DNA of 64,000 bases from contig NZ_JACLAL010000009.1 in the NCBI RefSeq assembly GCF_014280875.1, positions 124,001 through 188,000 on the forward strand, written 5' to 3'. Numbering within the stretch: the stretch's first letter is position 1; every line of letters starts with the position of its first letter. The stretch is from Paenirhizobium daejeonense. Its GTDB lineage: Bacteria > Pseudomonadota > Alphaproteobacteria > Rhizobiales > Rhizobiaceae. Below, piece after piece: positions 25,978 to 34,294 of the stretch. Below the pieces are notes generated by a model. It had not been told where the DNA came from. It saw only the letters and a program-made list of their open reading frames with translations, and made no database searches. The position numbers and the translations under genes are program-made.

Positions 25978-26721
25978 ATGTCTCCCACTTTCGACCCGAC
26001 AACCCTCGCCGCCTCGCTGATGCAGGCCAAGGCCCGTATTCCCTCTGACACCCTTGTCGCGCCCTCGACGATCGCGGAAGCTTTTGCCGTGCAGGCGATC
26101 ACGATGGCGGATGCGCCCGCGGCACCGCTTGGCTACAAGGTTGCCCGGTCTCCTGAAGGTGCTGCCGTGACGGGACGACTGCTGCCGCTTCATCTTGGCG
26201 GTGACGCGACATTCCCGTGGCGGGCGGGCGTCGCGATCGAAGCGGAAATCGCCGTCCGGCTTGCGACGGCATTGCCGCCCCGTGCCGGTGGCTATACCCG
26301 CGACGAGGTCAAGAAGGCCGTTGGCAGCGTGCATCTCGGCCTCGAGGTTCTGGACAGCCGCCTCGTCGAGGGCAGCAGGTCTCCCTACCTGCTTTTCCTT
26401 TCCGACCGACTCGGCAATGCCGGCTATCTTCTTGGGCCGGAAGTGCCTGCGGCCCTTGTCGATGATGTGGCGGGCACGCCCCTCGAAATCACTCTGGGCG
26501 ACGAGATTATATTTGCCGACGCCGCCAAGCATCCGGCAGGCGACGTGGTTGCATGGCTCGTGGATTGGGCCAATCGGGAAGACCGGCCGGAAAGTTCGCT
26601 TGGTGCGGGAGAGATCATCACCACCGGCAGCCTTTGCGGCGCGGTTCCCCTTGCCAAGGCAGGCCTGCTGACGATCAAACTCGGTGCGGAACACCTGCTG
26701 ACCGCGAATTTTGCTGGTTAA
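25978..26721 (+). CDS. 2-keto-4-pentenoate hydratase/FAH-superfamily protein (MhpD-like)
   Basis: This is a 247-residue protein of the fumarylacetoacetate-hydrolase superfamily in the MhpD/2-oxopent-4-enoate hydratase branch. The layout LGYKVARSP...EAEIAVRLATALP...VHLGLEVLDSRL...GSLCGAVPLAKAGLLTIKLG follows that branch, with metal-binding glutamates in the EAEIAV segment and an acid in LEVLDSR. MhpD enzymes hydrate 2-hydroxypentadienoates in meta-cleavage pathways, but no dioxygenase or aldolase of such a pathway is nearby. Related proteins act as 2-keto-3-deoxy-sugar hydratases or oxaloacetate decarboxylases, so the exact reaction is open. The ribosome site is weak. It stands alone between the giant repeat gene and a toxin-antitoxin pair. 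Confidence 0.75.
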   Translation: MSPTFDPTTLAASLMQAKARIPSDTLVAPSTIAEAFAVQAITMADAPAAPLGYKVARSPEGAAVTGRLLPLHLGGDATFPWRAGVAIEAEIAVRLATALPPRAGGYTRDEVKKAVGSVHLGLEVLDSRLVEGSRSPYLLFLSDRLGNAGYLLGPEVPAALVDDVAGTPLEITLGDEIIFADAAKHPAGDVVAWLVDWANREDRPESSLGAGEIITTGSLCGAVPLAKAGLLTIKLGAEHLLTANFAG

Positions 26722-26758
26722 GGGTAAAATCCGCCCGGAGCCTCGCGTTCCTCGATCA

Positions 26759-26787
26759 TTGAATTCCTCTCATTCTGACGCTATATT
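26759..26787 (+). promoter_or_regulatory. promoter of the RES-Xre toxin-antitoxin operon
   Basis: TTGAAT (26759-26764), a 17-bp spacer and TATATT (26782-26787) form a good sigma-70-type promoter 40 bp upstream of the antitoxin ATG. Confidence 0.7.
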
Positions 26788-26798
26788 GCGTCAGAATG
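26771..26798. promoter_or_regulatory. autoregulatory operator of the RES-Xre operon
   Basis: CATTCTGACGC (26771-26781) and GCGTCAGAATG (26788-26798) form a perfect 11-bp inverted repeat flanking the TATATT -10 box. The antitoxin's helix-turn-helix is the expected ligand, so binding would occlude the promoter. Confidence 0.72.
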
Positions 26799-26826
26799 AT
26801 TGGCACAGGCTATCGAGGTGAATATC

Positions 26827-27177
26827 ATGGGACTTGCCCAGTATTCGGATGACGGAATGTTCGCTCCGCGCAAGATCGCCGACACGCTCCGCACCACCAG
26901 CGAGGAAGTTGCCCGCACAGCCGGGCTCGGCAAGGACGCCGTACAGCGCAAGGACCGGGTGCGTTCGGACAGGACGCAACGGCGTCTTCGCGAGATGGTT
27001 GAGATCCTCAACAAGGTCGAGCCGCGTTTCGGCTCGGCCCTGATGGCATATGCCTGGTATCGCTCCGAACCGCTCCCCGGCTTTTCCGGCCAGACTGCCA
27101 TGCAACTCGTCCGCAGCGGCCGGGCCGAGGACGTGCTCGATTATATCGACGCGGTCGACGCCGGCGTTCACGCCTGA
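26827..27177 (+). CDS. Xre/MbcA/ParS-family antitoxin (DUF2384) of a RES-Xre system
   Basis: This is a 116-residue antitoxin. The N-terminal half is the Xre-like DNA-binding region (FAPRKIADTLRTTSEEVARTAGL). The C-terminal half is the toxin-binding DUF2384 domain, with LMAYAWYRSEPLPGFSG, TAMQLVRSGRAEDVLDYID and the usual short tail that plugs the toxin active site. The ATG at 26827 has GAGGTG 6 nt upstream; the frame extends further only through a TTG. The stop is 2 bp before the RES toxin ATG, giving the standard antitoxin-first order. It neutralises the NAD-degrading toxin and probably represses the operon through the palindrome at 26771-26798. Confidence 0.9.
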   Translation: MGLAQYSDDGMFAPRKIADTLRTTSEEVARTAGLGKDAVQRKDRVRSDRTQRRLREMVEILNKVEPRFGSALMAYAWYRSEPLPGFSGQTAMQLVRSGRAEDVLDYIDAVDAGVHA

Positions 27178-27179
27178 AT

Positions 27180-27689
27180 ATGCCCATCCCCTTTCGCGGC
27201 AAACTCTACCGCGCGCTCAATCCCGTTTACGCCCGCGAGCCGCTTTCCGGCCGCGGCGCAGAGCTTTATGGCGGGCGGTTCAATCCGAAAGGCGTTCCGG
27301 CGCTGTACGCCTCCTTGTCCGTAATGACGGCGCTGCGGGAAGCAAACCAGGTCGGCAATCTCCAGCCGACAACACTCGTTTCCTATGACGCCGAAATAGA
27401 GCGGGTTCTTGATGGTCGGGATGTAGCCGAACTGGCGAGCTTGGGAATGGATGCCTCGACGCTTGCCGCCTCCAACTGGCGCGACGAGATGAAGACACGG
27501 GGCATTGCCAGAACCCAGGAATTCGCCCGACAGGCAATAGCCGACGGCTATCAAGCACTGCTCGTCCGCAGCTTCGCGGTCGGCGCGAAAGACGACGATT
27601 TCAATCTGGTGCTATGGCAGTGGGCAGACGTCGCGCCGTCGAAACTGATCCTGATCGACGATGAACACCGGCTGTCCCGCTCGCCGTGA
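27180..27689 (+). CDS. RES-domain NAD+-degrading toxin
   Basis: This is a 169-residue RES-family toxin. RES proteins resemble ADP-ribosyltransferases and deplete NAD+ when freed from the antitoxin. The N-terminal core motif is YRALNPVYA then ELYGGRFNPKGVPALYASL, which holds the conserved Arg and Tyr. A later ALREANQ supplies the conserved Glu, and ALLVRSFAVGAKDDDFNLVLW holds the C-terminal conserved residues. The start is 2 bp after the antitoxin stop, so translation is coupled. The length is usual for the family and nothing appears broken. The pair may be a stabilising or anti-phage module; chromosomal copies are common in Proteobacteria. Confidence 0.9.
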   Translation: MPIPFRGKLYRALNPVYAREPLSGRGAELYGGRFNPKGVPALYASLSVMTALREANQVGNLQPTTLVSYDAEIERVLDGRDVAELASLGMDASTLAASNWRDEMKTRGIARTQEFARQAIADGYQALLVRSFAVGAKDDDFNLVLWQWADVAPSKLILIDDEHRLSRSP

Positions 27690-27914
27690 TTGGCAGACAG
27701 GTCCCGGCCGGCTCTACCTTCCCATGTTGTCTTCTATAATTGGCTCCACTGAACTCGACATCGATCGGCATGTCGGGATATTTATCGCTGCCTCTTTGCA
27801 TTCCAGCGATGAAATGAACCATCGACTGAGTGAACCAGAGCGGCGGTGAGAGGGCCGACAGCGATCATCCGTTGTCCGGTAGAGGAACACATTCGAATAA
27901 GACGGGCCAGCAAT

Positions 27915-28835
27915 ATGATGAAACGAATGCTGTCGATCGGCGAGTGCATGGTGGAGCTGCGGCAGGCGGAGGAAGGCCTTCTGCGCAAGGGATATGCGGG
28001 TGACACGTTCAACACCGCCTATTACGCCCGCCTTGCCGCGCCCAAGGACTGGGCCGTGAGCTATCTGAGCGCCGTCGGCATAGACAAGGTCTCCGAGGAA
28101 ATGCTCGGTTTCATGGAAAGCACCGGCGTCGAGACCGGCTTCGTGCGGCGCGTCGAGGGACGCACACCCGGCCTCTACATGATCCATCTCGACAAGGGCG
28201 AACGCAGCTTCTCCTACTGGCGTTCGGCATCCGCCGCAAAGACGCTCGCCGACGATCCGGTTCATCTGCGCGCCGCAATCGAACAATCGGACGTGGTCTT
28301 CTTCTCGGGCATAACACTGGCAATCCTGAGCGCCGACGCCGTCGAAGCCCTGCTTTCGGAACTGCGCCGTGCAAGGACGGCAGGCAAGACGGTGGTCTTC
28401 GATCCCAACATCCGCCCGCATCTCTGGCAGGACAGGACGGTCATGCTCGACACCATCAATGCAGGTGCGGCTGTGGCAAATCTGGTGATGCCGAGTTTCG
28501 ACGATGAAGCCACCCATTTCGGCGATGCCGATCCGGCTGCAACCATCGCACGCTACAAGGCGCTCGGCGCTGAGAACGTGGTAGTCAAGGACGGCGCCAA
28601 CGGCATTACCCTCAGTTTCGCCGGAAAGCCGGCCGAATTCATTACCGCTACCCGTGTCGACAAGGTCGTCGATACCACCAGCGCCGGTGACAGTTTCAAT
28701 GGCACCTTCCTTGCCCGGTACGTTCAGGACGGTGATGCGCGGGCAGCGGCAACAGCTGCAGCCCGCGCCGCGGCAGCCGTTATCGGCCATCACGGAGCGC
28801 TGGTTCCGCGGGAAGCGCTTCCCGCCGCGGCATGA
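27915..28835 (+). CDS. kdgK: 2-keto-3-deoxygluconate kinase (PfkB family)
   Basis: This is a 306-residue PfkB-family sugar kinase. It begins MMKRMLSIGECMVEL, where the GECM.E motif is typical of KdgK, and contains GYAGDTFNTAYYARL (substrate-binding). PfkB signature 2 is DTTSAGDSFNGTFLA near residue 250, with the catalytic Asp. KdgK phosphorylates 2-keto-3-deoxygluconate to KDPG in the Entner-Doudoroff branch that receives pectin and hexuronate breakdown products. A longer frame from GTG at 27846 is possible, but its extra residues do not match the family. No aldolase or transporter neighbours it here. It is convergent with the hydrolase gene and separated from it by a hairpin at 28857-28876. 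Confidence 0.88.
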   Translation: MMKRMLSIGECMVELRQAEEGLLRKGYAGDTFNTAYYARLAAPKDWAVSYLSAVGIDKVSEEMLGFMESTGVETGFVRRVEGRTPGLYMIHLDKGERSFSYWRSASAAKTLADDPVHLRAAIEQSDVVFFSGITLAILSADAVEALLSELRRARTAGKTVVFDPNIRPHLWQDRTVMLDTINAGAAVANLVMPSFDDEATHFGDADPAATIARYKALGAENVVVKDGANGITLSFAGKPAEFITATRVDKVVDTTSAGDSFNGTFLARYVQDGDARAAATAAARAAAAVIGHHGALVPREALPAAA

Positions 28836-28856
28836 GATCCGCTTCTTGCCGGCATC

Positions 28857-28876
28857 CTGACCGCCAGGGCGGTCAG
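28857..28876. terminator. hairpin between convergent kdgK and hydrolase genes
   Basis: CTGACCGCC AG GGCGGTCAG forms a 9-bp perfect stem with a very short loop, 22 bp after the kdgK stop and 18 bp after the opposite gene's stop. There is no T-run on either side, so termination strength is doubtful. Confidence 0.4.
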
Positions 28877-28893
28877 AACGATATCCGGTTCGA

Positions 28894-30195
28894 TCAAGAG
28901 CGACGGCCGCCCCGCTCCGTCACCATATCGACAAGCCGGCGGAACACGCGCGGCGACTGGCGTACGCCGTCATGCTCGAACTCGTTGGTAACCCAGCTTT
29001 CGAGATTTCCGACACGCGAGGCGGTGTCGAGCGAAAGCCCGGCATCCACATACATGTCGTCGAAATAGACGGCAGCGGCGACCGGAACCTCGTTCGAGGC
29101 AAGGCGCGCCGGGTCGTATAGGCTGCTATATTCCTCCCGCGCGGCAAGTGCCAAGGCACCCGCACGGAAGGGGCGCAGTGACCGGATCTCGTCGAACATC
29201 CAGGAAAACATCATCTCGCCGGTGAAAGTCAGTGGCCTCTGCGCCTCGCCGAACTGAGGGAATTCCGCCCGGATACGCTCTGCCGCCCAGTTGGTCGCGC
29301 CATGACCCTGCCCATAGATACTTTCCTGCAGCACGGCGAACAGCGGATTGGCATCATAGGAGGTAGCGCTCATCACCGAGGCGAGGAAGACATCGGAAAG
29401 CCGGTCTGCGCCCGAAGACGAGAAAGCTTCGTCGACCATCCAGTGGATATTTTCAAAGCCCGGCGCCATGCCGAAATCGATGCCGATCGTCTGGAACCGG
29501 CGAACCGAGAGTCGGTCACCATCCGGCAGTCGGACGTCATTGGCTGCGAGAAAATCCGCAATGCGGCCGATACGCTCGCGGTCTTCCGGATAGCGCTCGT
29601 AGTAGCGTTTCGTCTTTCCGGCGACGCGAGGGTAAGTCAGGCGATAGACATCGTCCGCCGTGGCATCGAGCCCGGCGAGACCGCCGGTGACATAACAGGC
29701 AGACAGACCTTCCGGCGCCCTGGAAAGGTAAGTGAGCGTCAGGAACCCTCCATAGCTTTGTCCAAGCGTTGCCCAGCGCTCACCGCCGAACACGGTTTTC
29801 CTGACATGCTCGAAGTCCGCGACGATGCTATCGGCACGGAAATAGGCGAGATAGTCACCAGCCGCCTGCCCATCGCTGCCGAAGCGTTCCATGGTGGCGC
29901 TTTCGACCCTTGAGCTTCGACCCGTCCCCCGCTGATCGAGCAACACGACGCGATGGGTCTTGATCGCTTCCGCCAGCCAGGATGGCCCGCCATTGGCCGG
30001 GCGCGGCGACTTGCCGCCCGGTCCGCCTTGTAGGAAAGCGAGCAGCGGCAATTTTTCATGTCTGCGAACGGGGTCGCAGACTTCGCGCGCGAAAACCTCG
30101 ATCGCCTCGCCATCCGGCTTTGCCCAGTCGAGCGGAACGGAAATCAGATGATCCCGGATGAACATTCCGGGAATGATATATTCGGAAACCGCCAT
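28894..30195 (-). CDS. alpha/beta hydrolase, proline iminopeptidase-like
   Basis: This is a 433-residue cytoplasmic alpha/beta-hydrolase of the S33 peptidase type. The oxyanion motif QGGPGG is at about residues 56-61, the arm DQRGTGRS at 88-94, and the nucleophile elbow GQSYGGF has Ser147. The N-terminal extension and total length match the longer prolyl aminopeptidases. The enzyme would release N-terminal proline or hydrolyse small amides or esters. The chosen start (MAVSEYIIPG) has AAAGGA 8 nt upstream; residues further upstream are not family-like. It lies downstream of the arabinoside transporter operon on the same strand with a 150-bp gap, so co-regulation is uncertain. Confidence 0.85.
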   Translation of the reverse strand: MAVSEYIIPGMFIRDHLISVPLDWAKPDGEAIEVFAREVCDPVRRHEKLPLLAFLQGGPGGKSPRPANGGPSWLAEAIKTHRVVLLDQRGTGRSSRVESATMERFGSDGQAAGDYLAYFRADSIVADFEHVRKTVFGGERWATLGQSYGGFLTLTYLSRAPEGLSACYVTGGLAGLDATADDVYRLTYPRVAGKTKRYYERYPEDRERIGRIADFLAANDVRLPDGDRLSVRRFQTIGIDFGMAPGFENIHWMVDEAFSSSGADRLSDVFLASVMSATSYDANPLFAVLQESIYGQGHGATNWAAERIRAEFPQFGEAQRPLTFTGEMMFSWMFDEIRSLRPFRAGALALAAREEYSSLYDPARLASNEVPVAAAVYFDDMYVDAGLSLDTASRVGNLESWVTNEFEHDGVRQSPRVFRRLVDMVTERGGRRS

Positions 30196-30345
30196 GATCT
30201 TCGTCCTTTGCTGTCCGTATCTGGCCAAGATGTCCATCAAACGATAAACGCGTGACCTGGGACAGGCCCATGTCGACCGGCCTGCCCTCGTGACTTTATC
30301 CGGCACCGCTAGCGCGCCAAGACCCCAAAAGCCATAGGCCTTGTG

Positions 30346-31443
30346 TCAGATCGCCAGCGACCGTTCGGTGTCCACGTCAAACAAGTGCATCTGGTTCATG
30401 TTGATCGACAATGGCACCGTGGTTCCGGCCTTAGGCCCAGCATCGGGCTCGATGCTGGCGCAGATGCCGGCGCCTGCGACGTTAAAGTAGATCATCGTGG
30501 TTGCGCCAAGCGGCTCCACCAGATCGACCGGAGCGTCGAAGGGAACCCAGCCCTGACGGTCCTGCCGGGCGGAAATAGATTCCGGGCGGATACCGAAGGT
30601 GACAGCCTTGCCCGCGTGGCTGCGGAAGACATTCGCCTTTTCCGGCGGAACCGCAAGGCGCACGCTACCCTCGAGAACGACGGAGAGACCATCGCCTTCC
30701 GCCTCCAGTCGCGCCGGCAGGAAATTCATCGACGGGGAGCCGATGAAGCCCGCGACGAACTTGCTTGCGGGATTGAGGTAAAGCTCCTGCGGCTCGCCCA
30801 TCTGCTCGACGATGCCCTGGTTCATCACCACCACCCGATCCGCCATGGTCATGGCTTCCACCTGATCGTGCGTGACGTAGACCGTCGTCGTCGGCAGCAA
30901 CTGATGAAGACGCTTGATTTCGGTCCGCATCTTCACGCGCAGCTTGGCGTCGAGGTTAGACAGTGGTTCATCGAACAAGAAGACCTTCGGATTGCGGACG
31001 ATGGCGCGGCCCATCGCGACACGCTGGCGCTGGCCGCCGGAAAGCTGGCCCGGACGACGCTCCAGCAGTTCGGTGATGTGTAGCGTTTCGGCAGCCGTCG
31101 CGATCCGCTTGTCGATCTCCGTCTTTTGCAGGCTCTGCTGCTCCAGGCAGAAGGCGATGTTCTCGCGCACCGTCATATGCGGATAAAGCGCATAGTTCTG
31201 GAACACCATGGCGATATCACGTTTGCCGGGACCGAGACGGTTGACCACCTGATCGCCGATAATGATCTCGCCGCCAGAGATATGCTCAAGACCCGCAATC
31301 ATCCGGAGCGTTGTCGACTTGCCGCAGCCCGAAGGGCCAACGAAGACGACGAACTCCTTGTCCTCGATATCGAGACTGACACCGCGCACGGCCTCATAGA
31401 TACCGTAGGACTTGACGACATTCCTGAGTTCCAGTCGAGCCAT
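30346..31443 (-). CDS. sugar ABC transporter ATP-binding protein (UgpC/MalK type)
   Basis: This is a 365-residue ABC ATPase with Walker A GPSGCGKSTT at about residues 36-45, the Q-loop region VFQNYALYPHM, signature LSGGQRQRVAMGRAIV, Walker B VFLFDEPLSNLD, and a C-terminal OB-fold (TOBE) regulatory domain from about residue 235. These are features of CUT1-class (MalK/UgpC) importers. GGAGG lies just ahead of the ATG. It is the last gene of the operon binding protein - permease - permease - GH127 - ATPase and energises that importer. Confidence 0.92.
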   Translation of the reverse strand: MARLELRNVVKSYGIYEAVRGVSLDIEDKEFVVFVGPSGCGKSTTLRMIAGLEHISGGEIIIGDQVVNRLGPGKRDIAMVFQNYALYPHMTVRENIAFCLEQQSLQKTEIDKRIATAAETLHITELLERRPGQLSGGQRQRVAMGRAIVRNPKVFLFDEPLSNLDAKLRVKMRTEIKRLHQLLPTTTVYVTHDQVEAMTMADRVVVMNQGIVEQMGEPQELYLNPASKFVAGFIGSPSMNFLPARLEAEGDGLSVVLEGSVRLAVPPEKANVFRSHAGKAVTFGIRPESISARQDRQGWVPFDAPVDLVEPLGATTMIYFNVAGAGICASIEPDAGPKAGTTVPLSINMNQMHLFDVDTERSLAI

Positions 31444-31452
31444 GCCCGCCTC

Positions 31453-33399
31453 CTATTCTTCCGTCAGCCAGACCTGCATCGCGCCTTCGTCGCGATTGGC
31501 CCAGAGGTGGTAAGGAATGGCCCTGAAGGCCTTCGGCTTCAACGAGGGCCGTGTCGTGCGGTAGAGCGTGCCGCTCCAGTCGCCGGCATCGGCTTCCAGC
31601 GCATCGCCTTCCAGCACCACAGCGCCGCCGAGCAGGTCCGCATCGAAACGAGGCTTGAGCGCCGCATCGCGGATGATCCGCAGACGCTGCGGCTCCGTGC
31701 CGATATCCGCCTGCTCGACGCAATAGACCACCGGGCCGCGCTTGAAGGCAACGCGGTTGGCATCCTCGCCCACCGCGGGATGGGCGTAGACGCGCTCCAC
31801 CGGCATGTCGAAGGACAGGCGGATCTCGTCGCCATCCTTCCAGTCCCGCGTGATGGCGGCGTAGCCCTTTTCCATGGAAGCGGCGAAATCAATCTCCTGA
31901 CCATTCACCAAGATCCGCGCCTTTTTGCACCAACCCGGAATATGCAGCCGGAAGGTCAGCGAGGCCGGGGCCGAGAGGCCTAAGGCAAGACGGACATCGC
32001 CATCCCAGGGATAGGCGGTATCCTGCTGCAATCGCAGGAAAATGTCATCGACATCCAGTTCGGCCGTGTTGGCGCCATAGAGGTGCACTGCGACCTCACC
32101 GTCCTTCACCGAGTAGAAATACTGGCCGAGCGAGGTGATGAAGCGGGCGATATTCGTCGGGCAGCAGGGGCAGTAGTGCCACTTCCAGCGGCGGTTCTGG
32201 CCGTGGCTTTCCAGCACGTTCTCGTAGAAATAGTGCTCCCCATCGCGGGAAATGCCCGAGAGAGCGCCGTTGAACAGAACGGTTTCCAGTGCATCGGTAA
32301 ACTTGCCGTCGAGGTCGATCTGGGCCATGCGATGGCTCCAGAACCCAAGCGCCACGGCGGCGCAGGTCTCGGCATAGGCCGTCTCGTTCGGCAGGTCGAA
32401 TTCGCGGGTGAAGCCTTCGTTGGAAGCAGAGGGACCAAGACCGCCGGTCACATAAAGCTGGCGACCGGTAAGATTGTCGAACAGCTGGTCGCAGGCCGAT
32501 TTCAGCGCCGGATCGTCGTTCTCATAGGCGAGGTCGGCCATGGCCGAGAAGAGATACATGGCGCGGACGGCATGGCCGACTACCTGCGTCTGCTCCCGCA
32601 CCGGCACGTGCGCCTGGCTGTAGGCATAGGTCTTGTAGACATAGTCGGCCGGATCCTCGCCGCGACGGCGGGCTTCCTCATCAAAGTAGGACGGCATGCG
32701 GCCGCGCTCATCGACAAAATAGGTGGCGAGCTTCAGGTGACGCGGATCGCCGGTAACGCGGTAGAGTTTTACGAGAGCGAGTTCGATCTCCTCATGGGCG
32801 TCGTAGCCGCGCAGTTTGCCTGGCTCGGTACCGAAGGTGTCGATGATATGGTCGATGGCACGGATCATTACATCGAGGAAACGGCGCTTGCCGGTAGCCT
32901 GATAATAGGCAATGGCGCCTTCCAATAGATGGCCCATGGAGTACATCTCGTGCAGGTCGCGCAGATTGGTCCAGCGCTTTTCGGGCTCGCGGCGGATGAA
33001 CCAGCTGTTGAGGTAGCCGTCAGCCATCTGCCCGTTTTCGAGCTTTTCGACGATCGCGTCGATCTTCGCCTCGACATCCGGGTTGGGATTGTTCTTCAGC
33101 GTATAGCTGGCTGCCTCGATCCACTTGCCGAAATCGGAATCGAAGAAATGCTGCATCGACAGGCCGCTCGGCTGGATCGGCCGCGCCAGCGGCCCGGCCG
33201 GCTTGTCGAAGTCGAGTACTTCGAGAAAGCCCTCTTCATCGAGACGCATGTGCTGGGTCGGAATGGTGACGTCGCGCGCAGTGTCCGACCAGCTCTTCCA
33301 GAAGCCGGCATCGAAGGAAACGCGGGTGTGGTCGACGGGAACGTAGCGTTCGAAAAGACGCGGCGCGCTGCCGGCCGCCTTCTTCAGGGACGAAGACAT
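31453..33399 (-). CDS. GH127 beta-L-arabinofuranosidase
   Basis: This is a 648-residue glycoside hydrolase of family 127 (formerly DUF1680). The zinc-site and catalytic residues known from HypBA1 align one for one by spacing: acid/base Glu328 (SNEGF), zinc ligands Glu344 and Cys346 (AYAETCAA), and the Cys412-Cys413 pair in YCPCCPTNIARF, whose first Cys is the nucleophile. An (alpha/alpha)6 catalytic domain is followed by a beta-rich C-terminal region. There is no signal peptide, so it acts in the cytoplasm on imported short beta-arabinofuranosides such as those from plant hydroxyproline-rich glycoproteins. It sits between the permease and ATPase genes of an ABC importer under a LacI-type regulator. 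Confidence 0.92.
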   Translation of the reverse strand: MSSSLKKAAGSAPRLFERYVPVDHTRVSFDAGFWKSWSDTARDVTIPTQHMRLDEEGFLEVLDFDKPAGPLARPIQPSGLSMQHFFDSDFGKWIEAASYTLKNNPNPDVEAKIDAIVEKLENGQMADGYLNSWFIRREPEKRWTNLRDLHEMYSMGHLLEGAIAYYQATGKRRFLDVMIRAIDHIIDTFGTEPGKLRGYDAHEEIELALVKLYRVTGDPRHLKLATYFVDERGRMPSYFDEEARRRGEDPADYVYKTYAYSQAHVPVREQTQVVGHAVRAMYLFSAMADLAYENDDPALKSACDQLFDNLTGRQLYVTGGLGPSASNEGFTREFDLPNETAYAETCAAVALGFWSHRMAQIDLDGKFTDALETVLFNGALSGISRDGEHYFYENVLESHGQNRRWKWHYCPCCPTNIARFITSLGQYFYSVKDGEVAVHLYGANTAELDVDDIFLRLQQDTAYPWDGDVRLALGLSAPASLTFRLHIPGWCKKARILVNGQEIDFAASMEKGYAAITRDWKDGDEIRLSFDMPVERVYAHPAVGEDANRVAFKRGPVVYCVEQADIGTEPQRLRIIRDAALKPRFDADLLGGAVVLEGDALEADAGDWSGTLYRTTRPSLKPKAFRAIPYHLWANRDEGAMQVWLTEE

Positions 33400-33427
33400 G
33401 AAAACTCCTTCTGCAGATGTCTGCGGG

Positions 33428-34294
33428 TCATTTCACGGCGCCGGCGGTGAGGCCGCGCACGTAATAGCGTTGAAGAGCGAGGAAGAGCAGGATGCAGGGC
33501 ACCATGGTGACCGTGATCCCGGCCTGGAGAGCGCCCCAGTCGATGATGCCGTAGATGCCCGACGACACGTTCACCAGCATGATCGGAAGCGTGAACTTGT
33601 TCTGGTCCGACAGGAAAATCAGCGCGGCCAGAAACTCGTTCCAAGAATTGAGGAAGGCGAACATCGCGACCGTCGCCACGCCCGGCAGCGCCAGCGGCAT
33701 CATGATGCGACGCATCAGCGTCCACTGCGAGGCGCCATCGATGCGGGCAGCCTCGATCAGCGCGCCGGGGATGGCGTCGAAGGCATTGCGCATCATGAAG
33801 ATCGAGAAGGGAAGCTGGAACGTCGTGTAGACCAGCACCAGCCCGAACAGGTTGTTCTGCAGCCCGAGGAACTTCAGGATCAGGAAGAGCGGCGTCAGGA
33901 TCGACTGGAACGGGATCATCATCGTCGCCATGACGATCACGAAGATCAGCGACTGCCCGGGGAAGCGGAACTTGGAGAAACCGTAACCGGCCGGCACAGA
34001 AACCAGAACCGTAATGGCAATGGTGCCAAGCGCAATCAGCACCGAGTTCGCGGCATAGACGTACCAGCCGGCACCGACATCCTCCAGTCGCCGATAGTTT
34101 TCCAGCGAGAAGGCCTTGGAGAACAGCGCAACCGGATTGGCGAGCGCTTCGGCCGCCGGCTTGAAGGAATTGGCGACCGACCAGACGATCGGCATCAGGA
34201 AGAAGATGGCGAGGAGCAGCGATACCAGGATGAAGGTGGTGTGGCCGATCCGCTCTCCGGCAGTCCGCTCGGATGTTTGATTGAAACCGCTCAT
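33428..34294 (-). CDS. carbohydrate ABC transporter permease (MalG type)
   Basis: This is a 288-residue inner-membrane permease with about six hydrophobic segments (for example TFILVSLLLAIFFLMPIVWS). The cytoplasmic EAA loop, which docks onto the ATPase, is readable as ALIEAARIDGASQWTLMRRI about 90 residues from the C-terminus. This is the second permease of a CUT1 importer. Its ATG overlaps the end of the MalF-type permease gene by 4 bp, so translation is coupled. Substrate is probably an L-arabinofuranose-containing oligosaccharide, judged from the GH127 gene that follows. Confidence 0.92.
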   Translation of the reverse strand: MSGFNQTSERTAGERIGHTTFILVSLLLAIFFLMPIVWSVANSFKPAAEALANPVALFSKAFSLENYRRLEDVGAGWYVYAANSVLIALGTIAITVLVSVPAGYGFSKFRFPGQSLIFVIVMATMMIPFQSILTPLFLILKFLGLQNNLFGLVLVYTTFQLPFSIFMMRNAFDAIPGALIEAARIDGASQWTLMRRIMMPLALPGVATVAMFAFLNSWNEFLAALIFLSDQNKFTLPIMLVNVSSGIYGIIDWGALQAGITVTMVPCILLFLALQRYYVRGLTAGAVK

